Positions 35,852 to 45,088 of a stretch of DNA of 64,000 nucleotides are shown here, piece after piece; position 1 is the stretch's first letter; each line of letters begins with the position of its first letter. The translations under genes were made by a program, and so were the position numbers. The notes beneath the pieces are model-generated. The model was given only the letters and a program-made list of their open reading frames with translations. It ran no database searches and had not been told where the DNA came from. The DNA comes from Opitutaceae bacterium (GTDB lineage Bacteria; Verrucomicrobiota; Verrucomicrobiia; Opitutales; Opitutaceae), in NCBI GenBank assembly GCA_024233285.1, contig JACKPU010000001.1:372001-436000 (forward strand). Direction: 5' to 3'.

Positions 35852-35965
35852 CGCAGAGGGCACAGAGAGGGCTTTTCTTTTTATCATGCTGAGCGCATCG
35901 AAGAATGACAGATGCCGTTTGGTTTGTGACCTCCGCGCTCTCCGTGTCCTCTGTGTTGAAAAATC
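35848..35965. repeat. Intergenic imperfect palindrome, AACGCAGAGGGCACAGAG type
   Basis: TTTTTAACGCAGAGGGCACA from 35846 is roughly complementary to CTCCGTGTCCTCTGTGTTGA ending near 35959, with several mismatches, spaced by about 70 bp of more AT-rich sequence. It separates convergent rlmN and the DAHP synthase gene. It belongs to the same style of element as the AACCAC repeats but has a distinct arm sequence. Confidence 0.6.
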
Positions 35966-35969
35966 CTAA

Positions 35970-37022
35970 TCAGCCTCGGCGCTTTTGCACCGCCTCGGAC
36001 AACTGCGCAAAGAGCGGCAGCGTCTTTTCCCACGCGAGGCAGCCGTCGGTGATGCTGCGGCCATAGACCAAAGGTTTCGCCTGATAATCCTGCGTGCCGC
36101 CGAGGAGATTGCTTTCGAGCATCACGGCAGCGAGCGCGCGTTCGCCCGCGGCGATTTGCGCGGCGAATTCAGCCACGACCATCGGCTGACGCTCCGGATC
36201 CTTGCCGCTGTTGGCGTGACTGCAATCGACCATCAGGCCGAAGGGCAGTGCGTTCTTCTTGAGCAAGGCCGCGGCTTCGGCGACATCGGCCGAGGCATAA
36301 TTCGGACCGGCGGCGCCGCCGCGCAGCACGAGGTGCCCGAACGGATTGCCCGCCGTGCCCATGACCGCCGGCGCGCCGTCACGCGTGAGCGAGGGAAACC
36401 AGTGCGGACTGGCCGCGGATTTGATCGCATCGATCGCCACCTGCAGATTGCCGTCGGTGCGGTTTTTGAAACCAACCGGCATGGACAGGCCCGACGCGAG
36501 CTCGCGATGCACCTGACTCTCGACCGTGCGCGCACCAATCGCGCCCCACGACACGAGGTCGGCGTAATACTGACCGAGCGTCGTGTCCAAAAACTCCGTC
36601 GCCACCGGCAGGCCAAGGCCGGTCACATCGAGCATCAACTGGCGCGCAATCTTCAAGCCGCGATTGATTTCGTAGCTGCCGTCGAGCCCGGGATCGTTGA
36701 TCAGGCCCTTCCAGCCGACCACAGTGCGCGGCTTTTCAAAATACACGCGCATCACGATCAGCAGGTCGCGCGCGTAAAGCGGCACCACCTCGCGCAGTCG
36801 TTGCGCGTAATCAAGTGCCGCCGCGGGGTCGTGAATCGAACACGGACCAACGACGACGAGCAGCCGGTCATCCTGCCCGGTGATGATCGCTTCGATCTCG
36901 CGGCGGCTGCGCGCCACCAGCTCGGCGCGCGTTTCGTCAAGCGGCAGTTCGGCTTCAAGCGCGGCCGGCGCGATCAACGGCTTGGTCGCGACAATACGAA
37001 GGTCGGCGGTGGAATGCGGCAT
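35970..37022 (-). CDS. aroF: 3-deoxy-7-phosphoheptulonate (DAHP) synthase, class I
   Basis: 350 residues from ATG 37022; the alternative GTG at 37043 lies inside repeat DNA. VVVGPCSIHDPAAALDYA, MRVYFEKPRTVVGWKGLINDP, GARTVESQVHRELASGLS, PVGFKNRTDGN, DCSHANSGKDP and ESNLLGG cover metal and PEP/E4P binding residues of AroF/G/H-type enzymes. It condenses PEP and erythrose 4-phosphate in the first step of the shikimate pathway. Which E. coli paralogue it matches best, and its feedback amino acid, I cannot tell; the symbol is generic. Confidence 0.93.
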   Translation of the reverse strand: MPHSTADLRIVATKPLIAPAALEAELPLDETRAELVARSRREIEAIITGQDDRLLVVVGPCSIHDPAAALDYAQRLREVVPLYARDLLIVMRVYFEKPRTVVGWKGLINDPGLDGSYEINRGLKIARQLMLDVTGLGLPVATEFLDTTLGQYYADLVSWGAIGARTVESQVHRELASGLSMPVGFKNRTDGNLQVAIDAIKSAASPHWFPSLTRDGAPAVMGTAGNPFGHLVLRGGAAGPNYASADVAEAAALLKKNALPFGLMVDCSHANSGKDPERQPMVVAEFAAQIAAGERALAAVMLESNLLGGTQDYQAKPLVYGRSITDGCLAWEKTLPLFAQLSEAVQKRRG

Positions 37023-37032
37023 GGGGTAGTGA

Positions 37033-37066
37033 GGTTTAACCACTGATGGACACGGATAAACACGGA
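37033..37066. repeat. Half copy of the AACCAC repeat family
   Basis: TTTAACCACTGATGGACACG begins near 37034 and continues as GATAAACACGGAT. Only one arm is present; the expected inverted partner is missing and a different palindrome follows at 37094. Confidence 0.6.
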
Positions 37067-37093
37067 TTTCGAAAATAATGCGGTAGAGGTCGT

Positions 37094-37170
37094 GTAGGGC
37101 GGGATCGCCTGATCCCGCCTTCGAGCACTTACTCGCGTTCGCTTTGGCGGGGTCAGCGACCCCGCCCTAC
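37094..37170. repeat. Double-hairpin palindrome, GTAGGGCGGGATC type
   Basis: GTAGGGCGGGATCGCCTGAT starts at 37094 and its arm ends at 37119; the inverted arm (37146-37170) ends CGACCCCGCCCTAC. Each arm also folds on itself (GCGGGATC-GCCT-GATCCCGC and GCGGGGTC-AGC-GACCCCGC). This BIME-like layout matches the exact palindrome inside coaX at 52308-52380. Confidence 0.78.
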
Positions 37171-37171
37171 A

Positions 37172-38536
37172 TCACACGCCCAGCGCCTCACGAGCCGCCA
37201 CCACGCGCGGTGAATCACTCAATTGCAGACCGGCGGTGTCGGGGGCGCGGTCAAACGTGCGCGCTCGTGCGAGCAAGGTGACGCAGGCCAGCGAGGCGGC
37301 TTCATTGGTCGCGGCTTGGGCAGTCGCGGTGTGGATGGTCCCGCTCAAATCCGGCAATTGCTCCGGCGCGAGGACGTTTTTCTCCGCGAGAAACAGCGTG
37401 GCGGAGGCGCCGAGGGTATCGAGCCAGGCGAGCGGCGCACCCGGCGCGGCGTAGGGCAGGGCGGCGGCGCCGTCGTTCCACTCCATGAACTGCCGCACAT
37501 AATCGTGAAATTTGGCGAGTTCGGCCGCGGCCGTGGCGGGCGTCCAGCGCAAGGCGATTTGTTTGCGTTCACGGAATTTCTTCACCTCCCAAACACGCAG
37601 GGTCATTTCATAGTCGCCGTCCTTTTGGCGGAGGGCGCCGGTGAAGATGTAATCGAGTTCGATGCCGGCGGTATCCACGAGTTGCCGCAGGTTGTCTGTG
37701 GACCACTCGGCGGGAAAAAGCGCGTAGTGACCGGGTTCGCCCGGTTTGCTGTGCACGCCGAGCGCAGCCACCGCGGCATAGCGCGGTGAATAACTGAACG
37801 TCTCGGCCAGCCACAGCGGAATGGCGCGACTGAGCCGGCCCATTTCCTCTTCGGGTTGCTTGGCGAGTTCGGACGCGTTGGCCATGCCCGGCAGGGCGAG
37901 CTGGGCAAAGGCGACATGGCGCACGCGTTCGTTGCGCGCGGGAAAAAGTTCACCCGCGGCTTCGAGGCCGTAGGACCAGATCGGCCTGCTGATGGTGACA
38001 AGATTGATCTGCGCCTTTTGCTGTTCCTCGGGATCGCCCCCGGCGGTCGCGTTGTCGCCGTGAATTTGCCCGGTGGCCATGAGGTCAGCGATGGCGTTGG
38101 AGAAACCATAAAGCCGCTCCTCCAATTCGGGACGCTTCAATTCGAACAGAATGTCGAGCACGTGCTGCGCCGCATCGGCATTGCGCAACGCGAGGTAGGC
38201 CTGCAACAGATTGAGACCGGTGGCCGGGCCGTGCTTTTCCGCATCGTAGCGCGGGCCGACCAGCTCGGTGATCTCCCGCAGATTGCCGGTCACCCCGAGA
38301 TCGCCCGAAATGGTCACGAGCACATCGGCGCGTTCACCGGCGACCGCGAGCACCGCTTCATAAATCGCGACCGCGCCCGGCACATCCTTGGCCTCCAGTT
38401 TTTCTCGCGCCTCCACCAGCCTTGGCATGACGTTGCCGGCCGCAGTTGGGGCCGAAACTTCTGAAGCCGGCGCGGGCACGGCCTCCGTTTTTTGCTCCGG
38501 CGGTCGCGATCCAAACATGCGGTCAAAGAGTCCCAT
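37172..38536 (-). CDS. Hypothetical protein, TPR-like N-terminus
   Basis: 454 residues from ATG 38536 (MGLFDRMFGSRPPEQ). After a low-complexity linker, residues about 36-140 are helical repeats of TPR style (RLVEAREKLEAKDVPGAVAIYEAVLAVAG; GLNLLQAYLALRNADAAQHVLDILFEL). The rest is an unassigned alpha/beta region with FPAEWSTDNLRQLVDTAGIELDYIFTGAL and QIALRWTPATAAAELAKFHDYV. There is no signal peptide or membrane segment. It is divergent from the hybrid sensor-kinase gene and has no informative partner. I do not recognise the family. Confidence 0.65.
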   Translation of the reverse strand: MGLFDRMFGSRPPEQKTEAVPAPASEVSAPTAAGNVMPRLVEAREKLEAKDVPGAVAIYEAVLAVAGERADVLVTISGDLGVTGNLREITELVGPRYDAEKHGPATGLNLLQAYLALRNADAAQHVLDILFELKRPELEERLYGFSNAIADLMATGQIHGDNATAGGDPEEQQKAQINLVTISRPIWSYGLEAAGELFPARNERVRHVAFAQLALPGMANASELAKQPEEEMGRLSRAIPLWLAETFSYSPRYAAVAALGVHSKPGEPGHYALFPAEWSTDNLRQLVDTAGIELDYIFTGALRQKDGDYEMTLRVWEVKKFRERKQIALRWTPATAAAELAKFHDYVRQFMEWNDGAAALPYAAPGAPLAWLDTLGASATLFLAEKNVLAPEQLPDLSGTIHTATAQAATNEAASLACVTLLARARTFDRAPDTAGLQLSDSPRVVAAREALGV

Positions 38537-38745
38537 GGGACCGTCACGAAAACCCCGCCCCGGGCGACTGGCGAACCGAAACTCGCGGCCAATCGGGAGA
38601 TATTCCCGGTCCGGCAACATCGTCCGGCTTGGCCCCCGCACCACGTTCTGCCAACGTCGGAGCCATCCTTCCAACGGTGCGGCCGATCACAGGCTTCGCT
38701 TCCGTCCGTGAATTCGTTCCCCTTTTCTTCTCCTTCAAGCATCCG

Positions 38746-41490
38746 ATGACTTTGTTCGCGGAAAAACTCCGTCTGCTGGGCGTCCACCAGGATCTGTTGT
38801 GGTTCCTCGTGCTCATGGGCTGGTGCTTTGCGGCGACGCTGTGGTGGCGGGTGCCGGCGCGCCGGACGGATTGGGTGTGGCTTCCGTGGGCCGCGGCCGC
38901 GGGCATCCTCACCACCTTGGTGCAGTTTTTTTCGTTCAACCCGCCGTTCGAAATTTTTCACGAGCTGCTCATCCCGGGGGCCCACGAGGTTTACGAGCCG
39001 GCCGTGATTCCTCCGGACCTGCTGGCGGATATCGTGCTGGCCGGGGGATTCTTCGCGATTCTCGCCTTGTGGTGGAACCGGGTGCGGCGCACGGGGCAAG
39101 ACCGTTGGCTTTGCATTGCAATGATCGCCCTGTGCGTGATCGCCGCCCCGCTGCACGTGGATGTCCCGCGGTTTGGCGCCTGGCTGCTGGCCGCGCTCCC
39201 GCTGGTCGCTCTCGCCCAATTTTGGTGGCGCAATCCGCCCACGCGGCTCGCGGGTGGCGGATTGCTTTTGACCGGGCTGCTGCCGTTGCTTTCGCCCGTG
39301 GGCCCGCTCGCGATGCTGGCGGGAAAAGCCCAGCGTGACGGCGCCACCGCCTGGTTCGGCGCGGTTTGTGCGCTCGCTCACCTGATCGCGCTCGCGCTCA
39401 TCCTGACCGGGTTGCTACGCGACAAGCTCCATGCCATGGACCGGCCGGACCGGCGCGCCCTGCAAGACGATGTCAGACCGTTCTGGCAGGGCGGTGCCAT
39501 CTGGCTCACGCTCGGACTCGGCGCGGCGCTGCTTGGCGGTGCGGACAACGTGAAGGAAATCAAGGTCAACCGCATGCGGCTGACCGCCGCTCGCGCCCAT
39601 GATGTTCCGGGGAATCTGGTGGACCGTTTGCGGATTCCGATCACCGATGAGCCGGCCGTGCGGTCGGCGTTGGAGCACCTCTCGACCTCCCTGCCGTTTC
39701 TCAAGGATGCGCGCTTCATTGTGCGCGATGGCGATGAACTCGTCGCGATCGGGCTGCGCGACGACGCGATCACTACAACCCGGCTCGGACCAATGGACGC
39801 CACGCGCCTGCAAAAATGGTCCGCCGCCCAGCCTGACATAATCAGCATGCCCGTGCCCGAGGCTTGGGCACCGTATTACACGCGCGTGCCGTTGAAGGAC
39901 TCGCAGGGTCACATGGCCGGCTGGCTCGAGTTCAAGTGGGTGGAGTTTTATATGACGCTCGCGCGCAAATGGCGCACCGGCCCGCTGCTCGTCACCGCGC
40001 TCGGCGCGGTGTTGGCCGCGGTGTTTTTCGTGCAGCGCCGCAGCAGTCGGGAACGCGAAGAGGCCCTGCGCGCCGCGGCCGTGGCCGCCGAGGCGGGTCG
40101 CGTAAAGATCGCGTTTCTGGCCAAGGTGAGTCATGAGCTGCGCACCCCGCTGCAAAGCATCCTGGGCTATGCGGAACTCTTGCAGCGCAACCTGCCCGGC
40201 AACACGGAGCGCAAACAAATCGAAGCGCTGCACCACCACGGCCAGTTGATGACGCGACTGGTCAACGACCTCATCGACCTCAGCGCGCTGGAAAGTGGTG
40301 CCTTCAGGCTCGTGGATGAACCCGTGCCGCTGCCGGAAATCGTGCAGCAGACCGCGGAAAGCTTTCGGCCACGCGCCGAGGCGAAGGGCCTGTCGCTCAG
40401 TATTTCCATCGCCCCGGATGTGCCGGCGTGGGTCACCACCGACGCCGGACGCCTGCGCCAACTCCTGCTCAACCTCATGGGCAACGCGGTGAAGTTCACG
40501 CGCACCGGGAGCATCACGGTCTCCCTGACCACAACCGCAAACGGTCAAACCGAACTCGCGGTGCGCGACACCGGACCGGGGATTGCAGCGGAGGATCAGG
40601 CGCGCGTCTTCGAGCCCTTCGCCCGGCTGGCCCTGACCGCGCAGGAAGAGGGCACCGGGCTTGGGCTGGCTTTGGTCGCCGGCCTGGCGCGCAGCATGGG
40701 CGGCACCGTGGCGGTGGAAAGCGCCCCCGGCCACGGCTCGTGTTTTCGACTCAAATTGCCGCTGCGTCTGGCTGCCGCACCAGTATCGGCAAGTGTGATC
40801 GAAACAACCACCCGCCTGCAGGGTCTGCGTGTCTTGATCGCCGACGACAACGATCTCGTGCGCACGCTTTTCACCACCTATTTGAATTCGCTCGGCGCGA
40901 AATGCCTCGTCGCGCGTAACGGTCGCGAGGCCCTCGAAGTTGCCGGCACTTCGGCTTGCGATGTGATTGTGCTCGATCTGGCCATGCCGGAAATCGACGG
41001 AACGGAAGTCACGCGCCGCCTGCGCGCCGCCGGTTCAACCGTGCGCATCATCGGCGTGAGCGCGCACACCGACGTGCATGAACGCAATACCGCGTTGGCC
41101 GCCGGCATGGACCTTTTTCTCACCAAACCGCTGGAACTGTCCGCCTTGGGCGAGGCCATCGCCGGCGGAGGATCACATGATTCGATGGAAGAAAAAATGC
41201 AGCTCCTGCGCACGAAGCTGGCCAAGCGCTTCCGCGCGGAGCTGCCCACCGAGATCGAGCGGATCGAGACCGCCCTGCGCGATCATGATCGCGCGACGGT
41301 GCGGGACGCCGCCCATCGTTTGAAAAACAGCGCCTTTGTCGTCGGCGATGACTCGTTGGGTCGGGCCGCCGCGGAGTTGGAACGCGCGGCGGATGCCGCG
41401 GATCAATCCGCCCTCACCACCGCGTGGAACGCCTGCACCGCCGCCCTCGAGTCTTGGTCAACCACCACAAAGACGAGGACGACGGCATAG
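38746..41490 (+). CDS. Hybrid sensor histidine kinase with receiver and HPt domains
   Basis: 914 residues from ATG 38746. The first 230 residues contain about seven hydrophobic helices forming a membrane sensor, and a further helix near 265-280 precedes an extracytoplasmic domain closed by a helix near 405-425. The kinase core has His463 in VSHELRTPLQ, LLNLMGNAVKFT, DTGPGI and GTGLGLALV. A canonical receiver follows with Asp744 (VIVLDLAMPEIDG) and Lys in LTKPLE. A C-terminal HPt domain has His857 (AAHRLKNSAF). It can thus run a complete phosphorelay; the response regulator at 43367 is a candidate recipient. Confidence 0.92.
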   Translation: MTLFAEKLRLLGVHQDLLWFLVLMGWCFAATLWWRVPARRTDWVWLPWAAAAGILTTLVQFFSFNPPFEIFHELLIPGAHEVYEPAVIPPDLLADIVLAGGFFAILALWWNRVRRTGQDRWLCIAMIALCVIAAPLHVDVPRFGAWLLAALPLVALAQFWWRNPPTRLAGGGLLLTGLLPLLSPVGPLAMLAGKAQRDGATAWFGAVCALAHLIALALILTGLLRDKLHAMDRPDRRALQDDVRPFWQGGAIWLTLGLGAALLGGADNVKEIKVNRMRLTAARAHDVPGNLVDRLRIPITDEPAVRSALEHLSTSLPFLKDARFIVRDGDELVAIGLRDDAITTTRLGPMDATRLQKWSAAQPDIISMPVPEAWAPYYTRVPLKDSQGHMAGWLEFKWVEFYMTLARKWRTGPLLVTALGAVLAAVFFVQRRSSREREEALRAAAVAAEAGRVKIAFLAKVSHELRTPLQSILGYAELLQRNLPGNTERKQIEALHHHGQLMTRLVNDLIDLSALESGAFRLVDEPVPLPEIVQQTAESFRPRAEAKGLSLSISIAPDVPAWVTTDAGRLRQLLLNLMGNAVKFTRTGSITVSLTTTANGQTELAVRDTGPGIAAEDQARVFEPFARLALTAQEEGTGLGLALVAGLARSMGGTVAVESAPGHGSCFRLKLPLRLAAAPVSASVIETTTRLQGLRVLIADDNDLVRTLFTTYLNSLGAKCLVARNGREALEVAGTSACDVIVLDLAMPEIDGTEVTRRLRAAGSTVRIIGVSAHTDVHERNTALAAGMDLFLTKPLELSALGEAIAGGGSHDSMEEKMQLLRTKLAKRFRAELPTEIERIETALRDHDRATVRDAAHRLKNSAFVVGDDSLGRAAAELERAADAADQSALTTAWNACTAALESWSTTTKTRTTA

Positions 41491-41497
41491 GCGAAAA

Positions 41498-42298
41498 TCA
41501 GGCGCGCTTGCCGCGTCGCTTCCAAGCCGCAAATCCCAGCATCAACGCCCCGGCGATCGCCGCATAGGTCGAGGGCTCGGGCACGGCGGAAACCGCAAAG
41601 TTGTCCGCGTAGAGCTGGCCGGATGTGATTTCCGCGGCGATGCTGGACTGAGCCCAGATACCCATGACGAAGCCATCGGTAGGCGCCGTGGACCAGCCAC
41701 CAACCGCATAGCTCGCCAAAGACGTGAAGGTGGTGCCATCAATCGCGTAGCTCGAACTTAGGATCTGGTTGGAGGCATCCCAATCAAACCTCAGGGTGAT
41801 GTCGGTATTGTCAGAGAAGGTCCCCGAACTTACCGCACTCAAGCCAGTGCCAGTGGCCCGGGCGTAGACGTCCGTGCTGTTGCCCGATTCGGCGAGATAG
41901 ATCGAGGCGTATCCATCGTTATTGTAATTACTGACTTGGATGCCAATCGACGTGAGGGCGCCGCCAACAACCGTGTTGGTGACGTCAACAGTCATCACCC
42001 AGCTGGTGGTATAGCTGAACATGTCAGGACTGGTGCCGTTGCCACTGTTCCAACGTATGAACTGGTTCGTAACGGTGCCGCCAGCGGTCGCCGCCTTGGT
42101 GTATTCGAGCCAGCCGTTCGCAAACCCAAGATTTCCATCTGAGGTGGCGCCGGCAAAGCGAATGACCTCGTCATCCCACTTGGCCGATTCGCCGGCCGAG
42201 AAGTCATCGGAACCGGGAAACGTTTGGGCAAACGCGGTGGTGCTGAGCAGCGCCGCGACGAAGAGCCCGGTGGCCAGGCGATGGAGGATGGTTTTCAT
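41498..42298 (-). CDS. PEP-CTERM sorting domain protein
   Basis: 266 residues from ATG 42298. An N-terminal signal peptide (MKTILHRLATGLFVAALLST, cleavage near AFA) is followed by a beta-rich, Ser/Thr/Asn-rich domain of lectin/laminin-G style (GSDDFSAGESAKWDDEV at the start). It ends in a PEP-CTERM tail: AVPEPSTYAAIAGALMLGF then AAWKRRGKRA. An exosortase should cleave at the PEP motif and release or anchor it at the cell surface. It is the second of a tandem pair with a nearly identical tail. Confidence 0.88.
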   Translation of the reverse strand: MKTILHRLATGLFVAALLSTTAFAQTFPGSDDFSAGESAKWDDEVIRFAGATSDGNLGFANGWLEYTKAATAGGTVTNQFIRWNSGNGTSPDMFSYTTSWVMTVDVTNTVVGGALTSIGIQVSNYNNDGYASIYLAESGNSTDVYARATGTGLSAVSSGTFSDNTDITLRFDWDASNQILSSSYAIDGTTFTSLASYAVGGWSTAPTDGFVMGIWAQSSIAAEITSGQLYADNFAVSAVPEPSTYAAIAGALMLGFAAWKRRGKRA

Positions 42299-42323
42299 GT
42301 GGTGGAAGTGATTAGATTCGAGC

Positions 42324-43202
42324 TCAGGCCTTGACCCGGCGGCGCTTCCAAGCGGCAAAACCCAGCATCAACGCGCCGGCGATCGCCGCGTAAGTCGAGG
42401 GTTCGGGCACAGCGGAGACCGCCATGTTGTCGTAAACAATCTGGCCGAGGGCGACCGCACCGGCCCCTTCGGCCGAGCGTCCCACCAGCTCCAAGGTGAA
42501 ACCGTTGTTGAAAGGGGTGTCATAGCCGGCTTCGGCCCCGGCCAGATTGAAGGTCTGGCCCGTGGTGAAATTCACTCCGTTGGTGCTGTAGCTGGCAGTC
42601 AGCTGGCTCGTGGATGCCGTCCAGCTGAGTTGCAACACCACATCGGTCACGTCGCCTGTGACCATCATGTCGCTGCTGGTGATGGAGAAATCATCGATGT
42701 CATCGCTCCACTTGCCCCATTCGGTCACAATGCCGTCGGTGCCCGAGCTGTTGACCAAGAAGATTCCATAGTAGGCATTGGCGTTAACATCGGCATCGAG
42801 GTCGGCGTTGTAACGCGTGTCCGTAATCGTGTAGATTTCGATGCCCGCCGACGCGTAGCCGGAGGCGGGGTTGAGGAGATTCGACACCGTGATCTGCGCT
42901 GTCCAGTCGTTGGCCAGCGTGTTGGGCAGTTCCGTGGCAGTTGAATTCCAACGCAGCCATGCGGTTTGATCGGTAGAGGTGGTGAAGTTCAGCACCCCGT
43001 TGGCGGTGGTCCACCAAGCATCACCACCGGTCCGAGCAGCACCGCGCCAACGTTCGCCCACCCCCCAAAAAGATGCGCCGCCGGAATCGGTGCTAAAATC
43101 ATCGCTGCCCGCCAAAACTTGGGCGGAGGCTGGTGCGACCGCACCGATGGCCAAGAGACCGAGGAGAAGAAGAGAACGGAACAAGCTGTTGTGGAATTTC
43201 AT
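42324..43202 (-). CDS. PEP-CTERM sorting domain protein
   Basis: 292 residues with a signal peptide (MKFHNSLFRSLLLLGLLAIG, ending PASA) and a beta-sandwich-like, Thr/Asn-rich body beginning with AGSDDFSTDSGGASFWG. The C-terminus VSAVPEPSTYAAIAGALMLG followed by FAAWKRRRVKA is almost the same as that of the next gene, as is the N-terminal GSDDFS motif, so the two arose by tandem duplication and diverged in the body. The function is probably surface or matrix related. An exosortase gene is not present in the window. Confidence 0.88.
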   Translation of the reverse strand: MKFHNSLFRSLLLLGLLAIGAVAPASAQVLAGSDDFSTDSGGASFWGVGERWRGAARTGGDAWWTTANGVLNFTTSTDQTAWLRWNSTATELPNTLANDWTAQITVSNLLNPASGYASAGIEIYTITDTRYNADLDADVNANAYYGIFLVNSSGTDGIVTEWGKWSDDIDDFSITSSDMMVTGDVTDVVLQLSWTASTSQLTASYSTNGVNFTTGQTFNLAGAEAGYDTPFNNGFTLELVGRSAEGAGAVALGQIVYDNMAVSAVPEPSTYAAIAGALMLGFAAWKRRRVKA

Positions 43203-43270
43203 GATCTGAAGGGTGTTGTGGTTGAGATGTGGCAGCGTTGCGCTGCCGCCTCACAGGGTAGCGGGTTCGC

Positions 43271-43317
43271 GCGGGGAATTCCCGGGAATCCCCGCCGCCG
43301 GACCGGGAAAAAATCCC
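43271..43317. promoter_or_regulatory. Nested palindromes between PEP-CTERM and response-regulator genes
   Basis: GCGGGGA (43271-43277) and TCCCCGC (43289-43295) flank the exact palindrome TTCCCGGGAA (43279-43288); a second hairpin CGGGA-TCCCG follows near 43304-43317. They lie in the 164-bp divergent promoter region. A regulator binding role is inferred from position only. Confidence 0.45.
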
Positions 43318-43366
43318 GATTTGCGTTTTGCCAATCATTCACAACCTGTGTGGTGCGCACGTTAAC

Positions 43367-44008
43367 ATGAACCGGCCTAAAATCGTTCTGATCGAAGATC
43401 ATGAGATGGTCAGCCAATTGCTCGGTGCCCTGATTGGCGGGCAACTCGGTTTGGAACTCTGCGCCACCTGCCACACCGTGCAGACTGGCCGGGCCGCTAT
43501 TTTGCACCATCAACCCAACCTCGCCATCGTGGATTGGAAACTTCCGGACGGGCGCGGGTTTGATTTGGTGCGCGAATTGAGCTCCCAGCGGCCGGCCGTG
43601 AAATGGCTCTTCATGTCAGCCACCGAACAGGGACATGTCGTGCGCGAGGCCGTGCGTCTCGGCGTGGAGGGTTTCGTGCAAAAGCGCGCCGATCTGGGCA
43701 CATTGCGCACCGCCATCCACAAGCTTCTTGCCGGAGAAACGTATTACTGCCCGGCCAGTTCCAACCTGCTGGTGGATAAAATGGTGGATGAGAGCCGCTA
43801 TGCCAAGGTGCCGTTGACGCCGCGCGAAAGCGAGATGCTCCGCAGCTTTGCCCGTGGTCAAAACATCAAGGTCACCGCCGACCAACTCGGTATCAGCGTC
43901 AAGACCGCGCAGAATCATCTGACCGGCTTGAAAGACAAACTCGGCCTGCACGAACCCGCCGAGCTCGTCCACTACGCCCTCAAGCACGGTTACATCGAGG
44001 CGCCCTGA
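43367..44008 (+). CDS. NarL/LuxR-type response regulator
   Basis: 213 residues. The receiver has Glu10-Asp11, phospho-acceptor Asp56 (AIVDWKLPDGRG), MSAT and the Lys of FVQKRAD. The DNA-binding domain (about 148-210) has TPRESEMLRSFARGQNIKVTA and ISVKTAQNHLTGLKDKLGLH, the usual LuxR helix-turn-helix. It is divergent from the PEP-CTERM pair and two genes from the HPt-containing hybrid kinase, the likely phosphate source. Its 3' end overlaps the convergent transglycosylase gene by 19 bp. Confidence 0.9.
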   Translation: MNRPKIVLIEDHEMVSQLLGALIGGQLGLELCATCHTVQTGRAAILHHQPNLAIVDWKLPDGRGFDLVRELSSQRPAVKWLFMSATEQGHVVREAVRLGVEGFVQKRADLGTLRTAIHKLLAGETYYCPASSNLLVDKMVDESRYAKVPLTPRESEMLRSFARGQNIKVTADQLGISVKTAQNHLTGLKDKLGLHEPAELVHYALKHGYIEAP

Positions 44009-44940
44009 AGCCCGGCCCATTTCACACCCGTGCGCGTTTCGATGGTGGCCAACACCTTCGGCACATACATCTGGGTTTCGGCCGGCAGACTCGCCGCGAT
44101 ATCGGCAAAGATCACACCCTGCCTTTTGTTGAGCGTGCGGCGCACCCGGCCCGGTCCGGCGTTGTAAGCCGCCAAAGCCAGCGGCCAGTCGCCGAACTGC
44201 GCGTGTAGTTGCTTCAAATAGCGCGCTGCCGCGTGGGCGGATTTTTCCGGATCCGTGCGCTCGTCCGGCAGAAAAGTGCTCAGGCCCATTTCCTTCGCGG
44301 TCGCCGGCATGAACTGAAACAGTCCGCGCGCGCCGACCGGACTGCGCGCGGCGGGATTGAATGACGATTCTACCTCGGCCAGCCAGACGAGCTCAGCCGG
44401 CAGGCCTTCGGCCTGAAACGCCGTTTGCAACGCGGGCAGCAACCCTTCGGCCCGCGCCGGCACGGATCGCTTCGCCATGCGCTCACGCCACAGCGCCAGA
44501 TGGGGAATGGTTTCCTCCTCCACCGTCGTCGGCGGCGCGACCGGCAGTTCGGTGGTCGCCTTCGCCGCCACAATATAGTCCAACCGCTCCTCCAGCCAAT
44601 CCGCATACTCATCGCCCCCCTCAAGCGCCCGCAGCGCGATCAACGCCGCCCGCGCCTCCGGTTCATAGGCCGCCAACGCCGCCAAGTCTTCGCCCTGCAG
44701 AGCGAGTTGGAGCTTCACGGCAAACTCGCTCCACCGCTCGCGCGTCGGAAACTCGTATTCGGCCTTGATCTCCTCCGGTGCGAACAAATTGAAGAGCATC
44801 TGCCCCGTGTCGTAGAGGTCATCAAGGGAGACTTCAGGAGCGGTTTCCTCGCCCGCGGCTTCCGGCAACGGCTCCTCCTGGCCGCAGACGGGAATCGTCA
44901 CGGCCAGCCACAGGAGGGTGCTGGTGAAAAGGCGGGGCAT
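43990..44940 (-). CDS. Lytic transglycosylase, SLT domain
   Basis: 316 residues with a signal peptide (MPRLFTSTLLWLAVTIPVCG), an acidic linker and a C-terminal goose-lysozyme-like SLT domain (about 165-310). LVWLAEVESSFNPAARSPVG contains the catalytic Glu, GARGLFQFMPATAKEMGL the classical GLMQ-type motif, and ALAAYNAGPGRVRRTL the final family signature. It cleaves peptidoglycan to 1,6-anhydro products in the periplasm. The gene overlaps the convergent response-regulator gene at the 3' end. Confidence 0.9.
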   Translation of the reverse strand: MPRLFTSTLLWLAVTIPVCGQEEPLPEAAGEETAPEVSLDDLYDTGQMLFNLFAPEEIKAEYEFPTRERWSEFAVKLQLALQGEDLAALAAYEPEARAALIALRALEGGDEYADWLEERLDYIVAAKATTELPVAPPTTVEEETIPHLALWRERMAKRSVPARAEGLLPALQTAFQAEGLPAELVWLAEVESSFNPAARSPVGARGLFQFMPATAKEMGLSTFLPDERTDPEKSAHAAARYLKQLHAQFGDWPLALAAYNAGPGRVRRTLNKRQGVIFADIAASLPAETQMYVPKVLATIETRTGVKWAGLQGASM

Positions 44941-45088
44941 GGCTTCGGTTGACCGCAGAAATTGGCCGGGGTTGCCCCCAACCGCGAGCTTCCGTCCGGG
45001 GAATCCGCGTTTGACCCGCCGCGCGCGCGGCTTACTTAGGACCCTTCACTTCCGCCTTCGCCCCCCCGGGGCTTCGGCGCGACAAGCC

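Noticed and set aside
27755..37170. CRISPR-like interpretation of the intergenic repeats
   Set aside because: Copies are kilobases apart, are long inverted pairs and not short direct repeats with spacers, and no cas gene is present.
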